Shown here: piece by piece, positions 11,865 to 24,185 of the stretch
Numbering within the stretch: the first letter of the stretch is position 1
How the letters are laid out: each line of letters starts with the position of its first letter
Assembly: GCA_914767715.1 (NCBI GenBank)
Contig: OU612075.1
Span: 10,232,001-10,292,000, forward strand
DNA from: Membranipora membranacea
Taxonomy: Eukaryota > Bryozoa > Gymnolaemata > Cheilostomatida > Membraniporidae
Length of the DNA: 60,000 nt
Reading direction: 5' to 3'
Made by a program: the position numbers and the translations under genes
The notes under the pieces: model-generated
Databases searched by the model: none
The model's input: the letters and a program-made list of their open reading frames with translations, nothing else
Told to the model about the DNA's origin: nothing

Positions 11865-14800
11865 TCAGAGCAGGAATCCTGGACAGAACAGATCGCGAGC
11901 ATGTGAGCAGACACATCCGTCGAGAAGGAAGCTAGTACCAGCTGGACAGGTCTGCTCTCCAACAGCCACACCGTTCACAGAGTGTATATATGTACGGCAG
12001 GCGGTGCCAGGTTTGATGGCAAATCTACAACAAAACAGACGGATGGATTTATTACAATCACTGACAAACAAGCCGTGAAATTTGGTGTAGACACTGGCAC
12101 TGGTGTTTGTCAAAAACATAGAAAAATCAGGTCTCTGTGGTAAAAGTTAAAAAAGTGTGAGTTTCAGATGTCGTAAAAAGCAGTCTCGGCCCCAAGCACC
12201 TCTATACTTCATGGTGGGCATTTATTTAGGAAGTCATTTATAAAGTGGCTCTCATCCTGAATGTATCTGAGAGCGTGTGTCTTAGTTTGGGTCAAATTTA
12301 TGATTTTATGAATATTATAGAGACAGATTAGCTTGGTGATATAATGAGGCTCATCAGATGATAAATGAGAAATTTGGTGTAGACACTGGCACTGGTGTTT
12401 GTCAAAAACATAGAAAAATCAGGTCTCTGTGGTAAAAGTTAAAAAAGTGTGAGTTTCAGATGTCGTAAAAAGCAGTCTCGGCCCCAAGCACCTCTATACT
12501 TCATGGTGGGCATTTATTTAGGAAGTCATTTATAAAGTGGCTCTCATCCTGAATGTATCTGAGAGCGTGTGTCTTAGTTTGGGTCAAATTTATGATTTTA
12601 TGAATATTATAGAGACAGATTAGCTTGGTGATATAATGAGGCTCATCAGATGATAAATGAGAAAATAATGCTTGAAATTACCATGTTAAGATTTTAATAA
12701 AAGGAATTAATGAATGGATAAGAAAGATGTAACAAATTAAGCTATTCATGCTGCCTAAAATATACAACTATGAGGAAAAAGTTTCTGGATTAAATCTGCA
12801 GGCTAATGGTGTGGAGATAAGCTAATTATCTCGTATCATCATCACACCCCATATCAATGTCTAAACTATCTAGCCCATCAGAACTGTATTGGGCGTTGAT
12901 CCCGGAACAATCAGGATGTTTTATAACACTCATAATGAACTATTGCATGGTATGACAAGAGTTTGTAACATTCTCAGCTTGGTGAGGCAGCAAAGGTTAG
13001 AAGAAATCAATTAAATAAAATCAAGTCAAGATATTATTACAATCTAACAGTGTAGTTATACTCACACGTGGCCAGTTTTTCTGTCAGCCGTACAGAAGTA
13101 ATGGAAGGTTTGACCGCTTATCTTCATCGTCGGTCTGGGTCTATATTTAAGAGTGACCACCGGCATCCAAAAATCGGTTGTGAAGAAGGGATAGGAAGTT
13201 GTGGCATCTACATCACTTCCAGTTATCTCTGATGCCAGCAATTTCTGTGTTGAAGAAGGCTTTCTTGTTGTGGTAGTTGTTGGTCTTTGAGTAGTGGTTG
13301 TTGTAGTAGGTATGGTTTTTGTTACAGGTCTTGTTGTTTTTATTGGTTGTGTTGTTGCCGGCCTTGTCGTGCTTGGTCTTGTCGTGCTTGGTCTTGATGT
13401 AGTTGGTCTAGTTGTAGATGGTCTTGTTGGTGTCGTGATTGGTTGGTCAGAAGTTGAAGGGGTAAAGGTCGTTGATGGCTCATCACTGTCTGTTTCTTCA
13501 GTGACAATATTGTTATCATCTGGTAGTTCAGACATACTCGTGGATGGTATCATAGACATTCTTGTAGGGGTCGTAATTGGTTGGTCAGATGTTGAAGGGC
13601 TGAAGGTAGTTGATGCCTCCTCTGTGATTGGTCCGGGCAGCTCATCAGTAACAACATTGTTCTCCACACCAAAGACTGTTAGCGGTATTTTGTTGCGCCA
13701 GAAAGTGTCTTTCTCTTGCACAATGGTGACCCTAATACGGAGAAATAAAAAACTATTGAGCACTTATATACATCTTGCGATTCTACACCATTAAGAACCT
13801 TACACTTATACATAAATATGTATGCTTTGAATTCACTGTACACTGTAAATATATATACTAAAAGGATTTTTATGGTCTACACTCACCATAACTCCAAGTC
13901 ATTTAAGTCGTAGTCTGCGGCAGAATTCCACACAAAGGTAGCGCTTGCGACATCATCGCTGTTTCTATGTGTGACCCCTGACATACCACGGGATGAGCAG
14001 GCTGCGCTGTATTCTAAAACATAAAGTTCAACAGACCCTGAATAAAATTCTGGACGTATCCTACATGATGTATATATACACAGGCTTTCATTTAGCAACA
14101 TGACTCAATATTGTCAAAATCTTGGTATCAGATAATATAAGGATATTACCGATTCAAATTATCATCATAATATATGATGTTGGAAAACTTTTTTATTTTC
14201 AACCTCATCTAAACTGGATGACTTCCAAATAAGCGGCATCCATTTGAATTTCACTCAAAATCTTCTGCCTACCAGGTGACATAACAATGTACTTCTGTCT
14301 TTTCCACTTTCAATAAGTCATCCAAATGGTAGGATTGTGTTGCAAACATAATTATTTTTTGTTTTTACACTTTTGTTGCCAGTTTATTTCATTCCAGTAG
14401 CATAATGTTTTCCGAATAATGCCGAAAAATAAGAAGCTTGTTTTAGGTGCTGAGTACAAAGCTTTATGTGGTGCTGGTTTCTCTGATGATATATATATAA
14501 CTTACTGCTAGTGTCAAAATCAGAGAAGCTGCCAAATATCGAGCCAGAACTCCTGTCTCTAACTGTCAATAGCAATCCCTTGAACACTCCATCTCCCATC
14601 ATACCATTTCCGCCAACGGACACTGTAAAAGAACCATAGGCTACTATGACCACCACCAAACAGCATTGGCACATGTGACCAAAATGTAATTACGTGTCAC
14701 TGATGCAGAGGCCGATTCTCAGGCAGTTGTCATCACTGGATTTTCTAAATTGGATTATGTGTAAAATTAAACAGTTTTAGAAAAATTAAAATAAAAAGTG

Positions 14801-15226
14801 ATTATTTATTGACCTCATCAGTCATCTTCTTTTTTGATATACCATGGTTGAGCACAGGCAGATTTCAGACAGTCCGGTAATATATTATAATTTTTGATTT
14901 TTAATTAATTTGACACTTTCATTGAAATCCCATAAAACAGAGATTTAGCATAAAACAAAGATTTAGCATAAAACGAAGATTTAGCATAAAACAGAGATTT
15001 AGCAGATAGTCCGAGTCAAAGGAATACAGTTATTCTCACCTTCATATTGCGTGGGGGTTTGGATGCTGAAGTTTATATCATAAGGCATGGGTAGCGGCTG
15101 TCTATCAAAGCCATGCTGAGGTAATCCATCTCGGCAGGCACTTGTTGGAGCCCCTTGGGGAAAACTGTTAACCATGGCCACAGACAAACTTACAACAGTC
15201 CACACTAACGTTGTATGCAGAGACAT
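11865..15226 (-). CDS. Secreted Reeler-domain protein with mucin-like linker and Cys-rich C-terminus
   Basis: Five coding exons: 15226-15040, 14622-14506, 14013-13887, 13731-13066 and 12024-11865. Phases agree and the model gives 418 residues. Residues 1-20 are a signal peptide. Residues 21 to about 160 form a Reeler domain (FPQGAPTSACRDGLPQHG, FKGLLLTVRD, CSSRGMSGVTHRNSDD, FVWNSAADYDLNDLELW, VQEKDTFW), as found at the N-terminus of reelin and in FRRS1-like proteins. The next ~150 residues are Thr/Ser/Pro-rich and likely O-glycosylated. They include a repeated module, STTFxPSTSDQPITTPTR, and runs of TTRPS. The last ~65 residues hold eight Cys around PGTACRTYIHSVNG and CPAGTSFLLDGCVC, reminiscent of peritrophin-type chitin-binding modules but lacking a middle Cys. 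No membrane segment is seen. An extracellular matrix or mucus role is inferred. Confidence 0.85.
12077..12660. repeat. Identical 292-base tandem duplication
   Basis: Bases 12077-12368 are repeated immediately at 12369-12660, and I found no difference by eye. GAAA occurs at both junctions and at the end, which suggests 4-base microhomology. The duplication is intronic, between the last two exons of the Reeler gene, so the protein is unaffected. It is either very recent or an assembly artefact. Confidence 0.9.
14931..15004. repeat. Minisatellite, 18-base unit
   Basis: About four copies of AGATTTAGCATAAAACRA, with single-base differences, lie in the first intron of the Reeler gene. Confidence 0.85.
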
Positions 15227-15839
15227 AATCTACAACAAAGGGATCGAACTTCAGTGAGTTTATCGGTTCACAATATTGTCTGATAATATTTTATATTGTA
15301 AATCTTTCACGTTTTGAAGCTCTTGAAATTCGCCAAATATAAAACCAACAAATATGGCTTGTAGGTTAATCCAATATGGAAAAAATAAAATGCAAACGTT
15401 TAAACTCTTCCATGAAGCAAGATGTGTGCGCGAAGTCCAAGAGCGTTTTGTTTGGTAAGTACCTTATTAATTTGAAAAAATGTTCAAAGTTGTTTCCAGC
15501 TCAGTATTCAACAGTTTACTATACTTACCGGTTCGACTGGCAGCTCTTTTATACCAGTCTGGAATGCAGTACACGTACACAGGTGCAGCTACCAAGCGCT
15601 TGCTAATTTTTTGTCATTACAACCCTAATCTTTTTCATTAGCTTGTAATTTCAAACCAATCAGAGATTACATAGAAATAGCCTTGTCTCAATCCATTAAG
15701 TTCTATTAATCTTTTCACACCGAAATATGTAGTAACACCCAAAATTAAGCACAACATGATTATAAAAGAAATCGTTGGATAATGAATTGAGAGCATCACT
15801 ACTGCGTGTTCCCTTGAATCCCAGTTCTATGGAATAGAC

Positions 15840-16630
15840 TTTATTGTCTGTCGGTATGTTGCGGAAGTCTAAGTGCTTTCCACGTGGTATGAAGCTTTTG
15901 CCAAAGCTTGGTTCATTGGCAACTTTACAATTCATATTTTATAACCCTTAGATTCTTGGGAAAACTCATTATGATATATGTGACACAAGCAGCGCAGTTC
16001 ATTACCTCTTGGTAATAAATCAAACTGGCAATTCACAAATACTGCAAATTTATTACTCATTATCACTGAATTAAATTCTTCTCATAGAATAGAATTATTA
16101 TCATATCATCTCTCTCAACACTTGGGCTCATCCAACAGTGATTTGATTGGCTGTCCCTACAAGGATGAATAGTATAGCCTTGGAAATTAACTTGTTTACA
16201 AAACAGCAAACAAATATAAAATGCCTTCAACGTCGATGACTTGGGCTTTCCTAAAATGCTACTAGGGACTGGCTTTCTTGTCAGCCCGTTTTTTGACGAA
16301 AGAAAGCTAATAATGCTATTCCAGATATGGAGTTCAATGCTCATTATCCTTGACATGTCTGGATCGGCTTTTTTCTATAAAAAGAGTCTTGGCAAAGTGC
16401 TTTCCGCGTTGCTTTTGCCAAAGCTAGGTTCATTGTTAATTTTACAAGTCATCTTTTATATCCCTAAGATTCTTGGGAGTTTATCATATCTGTGACATGT
16501 GCTCAATAATAATGGTAATAAATCAAACCATTCATTCACAAATACCGCACATTTATTACTCATTATCTCTGACGATGTCTGGCCACGCATCAGCTTTTTT
16601 CTAGAAAATAAGCTTGGCAACGTTGGAGGT
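15840..16630. repeat. Cluster of diverged direct repeats
   Basis: The stretch at about 15865-16070 (GCTTTTGCCAAAGCTTGGTT, CCTTAGATTCTTGGG, GGTAATAAATCAAAC, TTTATTACTCATTATC) recurs in the same order at about 16400-16570. A shorter block (CTCATTATCnnTGACnATGTCTGG ... AGCTTTTTTCTA) occurs at about 16340 and again at about 16558. It looks like an old repetitive element that was duplicated in place. Confidence 0.7.
16083..16345. repeat. Dispersed repeat, copy 1
   Basis: This segment is similar, in the same orientation, to 52495-52765. Shared blocks include GATTGGCTGTCCCTA, CTTGTTTACAAAA, GCTACTAGGGACTGGCT and GAAAGCTAATRATGCTATTC. I see no protein in either copy. Confidence 0.8.
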
Positions 16631-16873
16631 CTGCACCTAAGAGTACGTGGTGCCAATTTCACGCTCAATTTGCAAATTTTAGCTGCCTGAAAATTGATAC
16701 AGCAACGTTGTTGCGTCAATTCGCATAGATTGATATCTATCTACGATCAGGGAAATAGGAGCTGTGCAAAAGTAAAAAATTACAAAATTATAATTGCCGG
16801 CTATTAGGGATCAAGTAGTTTTTTCCTGTGACAACTTAATAACCGGATCTGGTTCACTATATCAAAGTCCTTA

Positions 16874-17069
16874 ACCCGGGGAGAGTAAAGTATTCTCAGG
16901 AGAATAAGCTTATAATTTCACATAGGCTCGAAAATAGTGAATGACATTGTTTGCTAATATTTATTGAGCCTCATACTTTACATAACTGCAACATCAGCTC
17001 TTGAAGATTGGTATTAGCTAACACTAAGTCTAAACTAAACTACAGCTAATACTCACTCCTCTAGAGCGT
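16874..17069. repeat. MITE-like element, CTAGAGGAG family
   Basis: The left end ACCCGGGGAGAGTAAAG and right end ACTCACTCCTCTAGAGCGT are imperfect inverted repeats. The interior carries TTAGCTAACAC and TAGCTAATAC motifs typical of the family. It is about 195 bases and non-coding. Confidence 0.6.
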
Positions 17070-18655
17070 ACCAATGGCTGCTCCAGGAGGAGATTTCTAA
17101 GTTACAAAGATGAAAAGCAGTGATAAAACTTCAACAACATGATTTGGGTTCCAGGATATTAATTTGTGGCTGCTGATTTTCATTAGGGGTAATCATCCGT
17201 TTACATCGTATCATGATTTTCATACCATAAAGACTAGAGAATTACGTGTGGAAAAGTTCGCTATTTGGGTAGCATGAAGAAAAAAGTTTATGGCCAGATG
17301 ATATTTTTTGAACCTCATTGCTTCATATAAGCCCAAACAGAAAATTTACACAACCTCATATTAGCCAAACTACACTCTGGCCAATGTTCCCTCCTCTAGG
17401 ACATTCAAATAAAATGACTAGATGCTACAGGTCTCATCCTTGTGACGGTCATCGGTGCCTATTAATATCTTTACTCCTAAGCTATCGATGTTAATCATGT
17501 TAATTCAACGGTCAATCACATGCCTGCAAATCTAGCAATTACACACCTCACAATGCTTTGATTACTCGTCAGCAAATTAGTAAAATTCATGATCCATGAT
17601 AATGTCAAACAATTTAAATCATGCATCTCATTCATGCTCACACCCATGCTAAATTATTAGGTAGATGTCTGTACCATTTACGACAAGGTTACTTCAGCAG
17701 TAAACTACAGGTAAACTCCTTTGACAAACTTTCAAATATATAGGTTAACCAGTACCTTAATTTGATATATTTCTCAAAACTAGTACATAGTCTAAGAACC
17801 TCTGATGATATGTTGTTCGATAAATATGTCACAGGGCTTAAGTTGAAAATTAGACTACATATGATGCAATAATTTGCAAATGTTTAATTTGAGGTGAATG
17901 TACAAGAATCGACATCAGGGACACCATTTAATGTTTAAATGTTTTACAGGGTTTCTTGAGAGTAGTTTTGTGTAATAAAGTTTATTTCTTTCTCGTCTCG
18001 TATAAGAATCTCAGCACAATCAACGGAATAAAGAAGAATTAAAACAACGAAAGCAAAATAATAAAATGTTATAAATAGGGTTTTAGAAGCATTATATGAC
18101 AAAATAAAATCTGAAGTATCACATTTGAAGTGATGAAATACATAGTACATTGTAATCATCATAATGTTTTTTGGAGTATTGTCTTTGATTAACAGTGTGG
18201 CTCATCTAGTATGTAAATAATTATGATAAATGGTGTATTAAAGATTGTTGGCAGTTTTAAATGTCCCTTATGAGCATCAGGTATCACTTTTGGTTTACTT
18301 TTGGTCGAATTACATTCATGGTACATATCTGTGATATATAAAATATGACGGTCCGATTCAGCAGACAGTCTGAACTCTGAAGCTTAATGAACAATGAGCA
18401 ATGACATTCCTAATGGGTCTGTTGCCATGTGATACATGAGGCTCAGTCAGTCAGATTTGGTGTTCTCATAGTTTATAAATATTAATCCCTCACATTGTGA
18501 CAATGTAAGACTACTGTCCATTCATATTGGTTGTCCAGTATAGCTTGCGCTCTTACTGCTGTGGGATTCCAGATAGCAAGGATTAGCGGCGCCAACAACA
18601 CGTTGGAGTGTAAAAATGAGGGTAAAAATATTGGTAAAAGTAAGCTATCTCTTAC

Positions 18656-20936
18656 CTTCTAACCGATCTAAGAAATCATTATTCTTACGTAATCTGTCCT
18701 GGTCTAGACTATTGTGTCTTATCTGTTGTTTCTGCGCCAGAGTTTGAGCTTTCTGTCGCTGAGTTGCTTTGTGTCTCTCGATTTCTGCGTCATCTATTCT
18801 CACTGATTGTGACTTTAATGTAGGCTTCTGTCGAGAATAAAAGTGTAAGCAATACATAATATACATGAAATACATGAGAAAATGAGAAAGCTGAAAGTGT
18901 TGAAGTGAATCAACCATACCCTACAGACTACAGGATACAAACTTCCATGAAATTTTTTTTTTCTGTTGGGAAAATCGAAAATTTGATGATGCTAGTTTCG
19001 CAAATCGAATCCGCAAAGCTCTGCAAATCAATGATATGTTAGCGTAAAAATAAAGAATTTTTTCTAAAATCAAAATAAAACTGTAAGTTGTACATGATGT
19101 TCTACATGGGACAATGAGAAAACTGTAGTATTTATGTGATTGAACCATACCCTAAAATTTGCATTGAATTTTAAATTTTGCCATTTCACAAAATCAAATT
19201 TTGATAAATAATTATCTTGCTTATTATCATCATTTGACAAAGTTATCAATGACATGATAGCGTAGAAGAAAAGAAATTTCCAAATCAAAAAAGGCTTACG
19301 TGTTTAGGCGCCAATTCAACAAATTTCGGATAGGTTGCTGAATTTTAAGCAGTGAATAATTGTCATCAGACAGAGTAAGTAAACTCTATAGTTTAGATGA
19401 AGTGGCTGACTAACCACTCTGGTTTTCTTTTCAGTTTATCAGACAAGATGACTCAGTACAATAAACATATATATATTATAAATATATTTCTATGTTTATG
19501 CAGAATACTAACTTTGACAGCAGGTCTTAAATTTTGTGGTCTGGGCACGACACCAGTATGACTTGCTCCTGTACTTCTCCTGGGTGCTGGGGGATGCGGC
19601 TGTTGTACAGTACTTCTTGTAGAGTAACCTTGTGATCGAGTACCAACTCCACCACCTAGAGTGTGTGTAACATACAATGTAGGATAGTAAACAAAAGGGA
19701 TGTGATTTCTCTTAAGGAAACATCAGCACAGCCTGAGCTAGATAGAATCAGTGACTGAGTGCAGCCAGGGAGAATGGCCATGGTGCGGCTAAGATCAAAA
19801 TTGATCAAAATTGCAAGAGTTTGGAGCTGCTTCCCCTCTACTGATAAGCCGCATGCAAAAAGGATCTAGGACCACACACAAATCTATGATACAGAGGGGT
19901 TGCTCACTGAGTTTGTGAGCAAGACTTGCTAGGGTCTTGCTTCCTAATCGCTCACTCATCAATGATACTATATACAAGTTTTGAGTGAGCGATTTGAAAA
20001 AGGAATTTGTCTAATTAAAAGACCAAGTGAGAGATACTTTTGATTGATGTGATAATGATAATTTGTGTTAAAAACTATCGCTCATCCATAATATCATAGC
20101 TTAAACATCTAAACTTTGAAGAAATGGGGTGAAATTTGGGTCAAGGATGCTATTATCATCATAATAACATTAAACACAATAGTGGACTTAGAGGTATGAT
20201 AATACATACCAACAGAAGCGTTAGTTGTTTGGTATTGAGGAACACGCTGTCCTTGTTTGTACTTGTCATAAGCTTTGCTCTCAGCATCCGCAGTCCTCAA
20301 GATCTTATCACGCTTCTTCTGATCTGGTTTTAATACCGCATAAGCACCTTGACTTTTAAGGACGAGATAAAGCAAATTATTATTGTAACTTCCTTGGGCA
20401 TAGCATGAGATAATATCACAGTAACTCTAAAGTTAGAAACACACTGGTGATTATTACAAAGCGAATCGCCTAAGTGTAAGGTTTGCATTAGATGAAAAAC
20501 CGTTGTGCAGCTGAAGAATACGCTGTGTGTCTAAATATTTTAATATTTGGACGAGATTGCCAAGCATCAGATCGGAGCAATCTTTCTAACGTCAATGTGT
20601 TTTTACTTTCAGACTTTTGATTCAGAATATAGCTGCGTGTAGGGTTTTCTCCTCTCAGATCTTCACTTACAAAGATGAGATAACTTCAAACTGTAGTTGC
20701 ATATGCAAAGAAAATGTTGGTTCGAATAGACTATAATCCCCATTATCCCTCCCTATATATATATAATGAGTGGGTTTAGCAGTCTTACTGTTCTAGCTTT
20801 CTCAGCTCTGCAGGGTTAACGTTGTTGTTGAGCTGATCCTGTTGATGGGGTTGTTGTGTCGGATGTTTCTGATTTGTCCTCACTGGACGTTTAGGATATG
20901 TTTGGGCATAGTTCATCTTCTGAGCGGGATATGAAT
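18656..20936 (-). CDS. EPSTI1: EPSTI1-like coiled-coil protein (partial model)
   Basis: Four in-phase exons: 20936-20789, 20352-20210, 19655-19513 and 18827-18656, about 202 residues. The segment GAYAVLKPDQKKRDKIL..A..E..AYDKYK resembles the conserved SAYTLIAPN..RR..I..IAE..L..L.KWK block of vertebrate EPSTI1, recalled from memory. The exon 4 segment, rich in Gln/Lys/Arg and probably a coiled coil, ends in NNDFLDRLEGK, close to the NNAFLDRLQGK end of EPSTI1. The order of the two motifs is the same. The middle exon is Gly/Ser/Pro-rich. The first exon is entered in phase from an exon I could not find, although an ATG at 20916-20914 is in frame and could be the start. The 3' exon after the phase-1 donor is also missing. 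EPSTI1 is an interferon- and stroma-induced protein in mammals, and its function here is unknown. Confidence 0.65.
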
Positions 20937-20969
20937 CTAAAATAACAAACAGATTCAAGGTGAATCCAC

Positions 20970-20998
20970 CAATGAACTCCCTGGGAGGGAGTTCATTG
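20970..20998. repeat. Short perfect hairpin
   Basis: CAATGAACTCCCT and AGGGAGTTCATTG are perfect inverted repeats around a 3-base loop. It is flanked on both sides by TGAATCCACC-like sequence, so it may itself be a small insertion. Confidence 0.7.
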
Positions 20999-22390
20999 AA
21001 TCCACCCTCAAGATAATTGCGGTTGTAAAATGGCAGCCCAAGATAGACTATATTGGTTGACTGATCACATACCCTTCAGATCAGGACTCAAAATAATGGA
21101 GATCTTCTGTATATACAACAACATTGTGCATGCAGATAAAATAACCCTCCTGTATGGTATAGCTCCATGCTGGAGGACGCTGTCACCAGCCACCACAGCT
21201 CCAGCTTTGTAGCAATATGCTTCACATGGGGTTAAAGCTGTCAGTGGTTGAAGAGTGGCACTATTGACTGGGAAACATAGTCTTTACTATATAACCTCTT
21301 CCTAGCACGTATCTCGGCGCAGTCATTGTCTGAATAGACAGAAGCAACATCATCATCTGATGAAGAGCAGGATGGGATACTCTAAGGTCAGTTGTCAACC
21401 CAGTTATTGCTAATGACTTAACATTAGTATGAGCTAGGGCAGTGTCACAGTGTGTGTTTCTCTTTCTATTGATACTAGCATTCAAATTATTCTAGTAGCT
21501 AAGGAGTTATCTCTTTGCTGTAACACTGTGGGATAACAAGGCCTTGTCTCAAAAGCCCCATTTCATACACAACAAAAATGGGACCTTTGAGATGTGCCAA
21601 CAAAGGTACTAGATGATCCAACACCAATACTCAGGTGCCGAGTATGGTTTAGTTGTACACCATAAGCCCACTTGACAGTGGACCTTGTCCTACAATGAGT
21701 CTACTTCAAGCAACTATGTACATAACGATCAAATAAGGACTAGCAGCGCCAAGTCATGAGTACTCCTTTATGAGCTCAATTAACATCAGACGCTCACATC
21801 AATGAGCATGCTCACATGACCAAGGAATGTCAGAAGTCAGTCAACCAAAGACAAGCCATGCATTATTGAAAGTACTTAATAATGATAGGTTAAATCAAGG
21901 AGTTACTCCTTGGATAAGAGAATGAACTCAGATTAAAGTTATGTCCAATGTCTGTTGCACAGAAAGCAAAAAGCAGTGAGTAGGTATAGAAGTGATGAGT
22001 GTAGCAGCTTTATACTCATCATGGATGACCACAAAAAGGGCGCTACGAGCAATAGGAGTAAGATTGCTGATGCATATATTATAACAAATGAGACCAGTAA
22101 GTAGGTAACAATGCAGCAGCATCATTGTTAGTACTTGTTGAGTGCTCAAGCACATCATGAACTCCTCTTTTAAAATAAAAGAGGAGCTGTACAGCAGAAA
22201 ACTGTATGTAGCAGTGAAATACATACATAATAATATAGACAAAGACAGACATAATGTATTGCTGGTTGCAGACACATGATCATGATACCATAAATGTGAA
22301 ATATTACATTACAGGGACAAAATAAAGTGTTTACTCTTTCAAAAAAAAGTCCTTGCCCTTGGGAACCATCATTTTTTTCAGGTTCTAACC

Positions 22391-22462
22391 ATAGGACTGC
22401 CGCAGTTCCTGATTTTGGGCTTGGTGTGGCAAGCCCAAAATCAGGAACTGCGGCAGTCCTAT
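22391..22462. repeat. Perfect 33-base inverted repeat with 6-base loop
   Basis: Bases 22391-22423 are exactly complementary in reverse to 22430-22462, around the loop GTGTGG. GGTTCTAAC lies directly on both sides as a direct repeat, which could be a target-site duplication. It is not part of any gene I can see. Confidence 0.9.
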
Positions 22463-24185
22463 ATGGTTCTAACTTCTAATGCCCTGCATGTTTACCTGCA
22501 TGTTTAGTATCCCAAAATACTGGACAGTGGCAAAGTTAAGGCATATTAGTCCCAGGGGCCCATGCTATGCTCCCCTCTACACTGTATCACATTTAAATAA
22601 TGAAAGAGATGTAAATATAAACCAATGAACTCCCTCTTTATTGTATAAACTGACTATTTTTTGTAAGGCTGTATTTACCAAATCAGAGGAATTCCCCTTC
22701 AATAATGATCTCATTGGTCGAAGTCCTGGCATCTAGCCAATGGAAATGGTTGGGTTAAGATGAAAATGTTACAACTTTGTTTGCTAGTTTGACTATGGTT
22801 AGGGTAGCTGTCCGCTTTTATAAATAGGGCGGACAACTTAAAAAATACTACAAATTGCAGGGTAGAGGATTCTGGTTCAACAAGGAGACGGCATGGCTGA
22901 TCTACAAATCGAAGTATGAGACCACTGAGTTTCGACCTACTGAGTATTGACTGTGGTAAGGGAAATAGCGAAAGGCTGGGACACCTAACTCTAACTGTTA
23001 CCTGGCTAGAGTTTGTCATTCAGGCTAACAATAGAAGCGAAACAATCTCACCATAAATGAGCAGACAGAGAGAGGGTAGCATTTACTACAGTGTTGTTAC
23101 CATCCCTTTCACACCATTGTAGGATAATAATATCATATGAAGAGCGTTGAGGTTGAGGCCAACCAAATACTGTTGTCAATAATTAATTTTTGTTGTGACA
23201 CAACTGATTGTATGATTATTTGTACAGTTACCCATTGTATTTTACTTCTTCTGTCTTATTTCAGGATTGCTACATTTTGGTTCTAATCTTTACTTTCTAG
23301 GACAAATCTCTACACAGTTTGCTTATCAGCGATAAGTCAGGGGGTAAGCATACTAGCCCGGTATCTCATGGATAGTGTATTGTTATTATATAAACTGAGA
23401 AGGAACCAGTGATATTGTATTTGATGTAGCAGCTGTACTTTGGCTCATTAGTATTGATGGGTATAGTTAGTTGTTACAATGTGCAAAATCCACCACATTA
23501 TCTCAACCACTAAGGTTGTTCTACTTAATTTATAACTTGTAGCAATAAAAAATTTCTATAGAGTCAGAGCACGCTTTGTGATTTGTAACTATATCCCTCA
23601 ACATTGTTTATTTTAAATTAAATTATATCTAAACTATTCTACAACGTCTCAAGAGTTCCTCACAATGTCGTCTCACTACTGTCTTGCAACAACTCAAGGT
23701 TGCACCATAAGATGATTATGATTCTTCATGCACCTGTAAATAGCGACCGGTCACGGCGTCCTATCTGAACTGATGGACAAGTTGTAATGAGTGAGTTACA
23801 ATGAAAATAGTTTGATATATCATATCATTGATAGTTTGTTCCAGTTTATCATTGAATATCTAGATACCTGAGTAAGAACGTTTAGAGATATCTACTGCTG
23901 CTGCTTCAGAGCTTTTTTTCAGGTTAATAAACCCAGATCAACAAACAAACTTCATTTTAATAATTTGCATCGATTCAGCCTTTATTTTCAAAGATAAAAT
24001 ATAGAAAGCAGCAATATGTAGCAGTATTAAAGCATGCATAAAATACAAAGAGGAAAATAAAGATATTCATTTCATGATTTATACTTCCAATTTTTTAGCT
24101 GAACAAATATGAATAATGTGAAAATAGATCACTTATAGTATAACAGGCCTCGGGGAAACTAAGTACCTTTGTACTACGTAATAAT

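Larger units (their letters stand above)
15227..18655. other. Repeat-rich region between the Reeler and EPSTI1-like genes
   Basis: Both flanking genes are on the minus strand, so this holds the Reeler promoter side and the unlocated 3' end of the EPSTI1-like gene. It is dominated by repeats at about 15840-16630, 16083-16345 and 16874-17069. A second CTAGAGGAG-like element may lie at about 17229-17403 (right end CCCTCCTCTAGG). I see no convincing exon. Open frames at 15376-15606 (+), 16241-16495 (+) and 17944-18162 (-) have no recognisable domain. Confidence 0.55.
20937..24185. other. Region between the EPSTI1-like and BRICHOS genes
   Basis: No gene is supported beyond a possible missing 5' exon of the EPSTI1-like gene. 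Two near-perfect hairpins (20970-20998 and 22391-22462) and a shorter one (GAACTCCTCTTTTAAAATAAAAGAGGAGCTG, about 22158-22188) stand out. A TTTATT near 23980 would be an AATAAA poly(A) signal on the minus strand for the BRICHOS gene. Open frames such as 21928-22275 and 22711-23019 (-) have no domain I recognise. Confidence 0.5.

Noticed and set aside
13294-13794. 166-codon Val/Gly/Leu-rich open frame on the + strand
   Set aside because: It is the antisense shadow of the Thr/Pro-rich exon of the Reeler gene; ACN codons read as GTN on the other strand.
23302-23343. Exon-like block on the + strand between a TTTCTAG acceptor and GGTAAGC donor
   Set aside because: Isolated, only about 42 bases, with no partner exon I could find on that strand.
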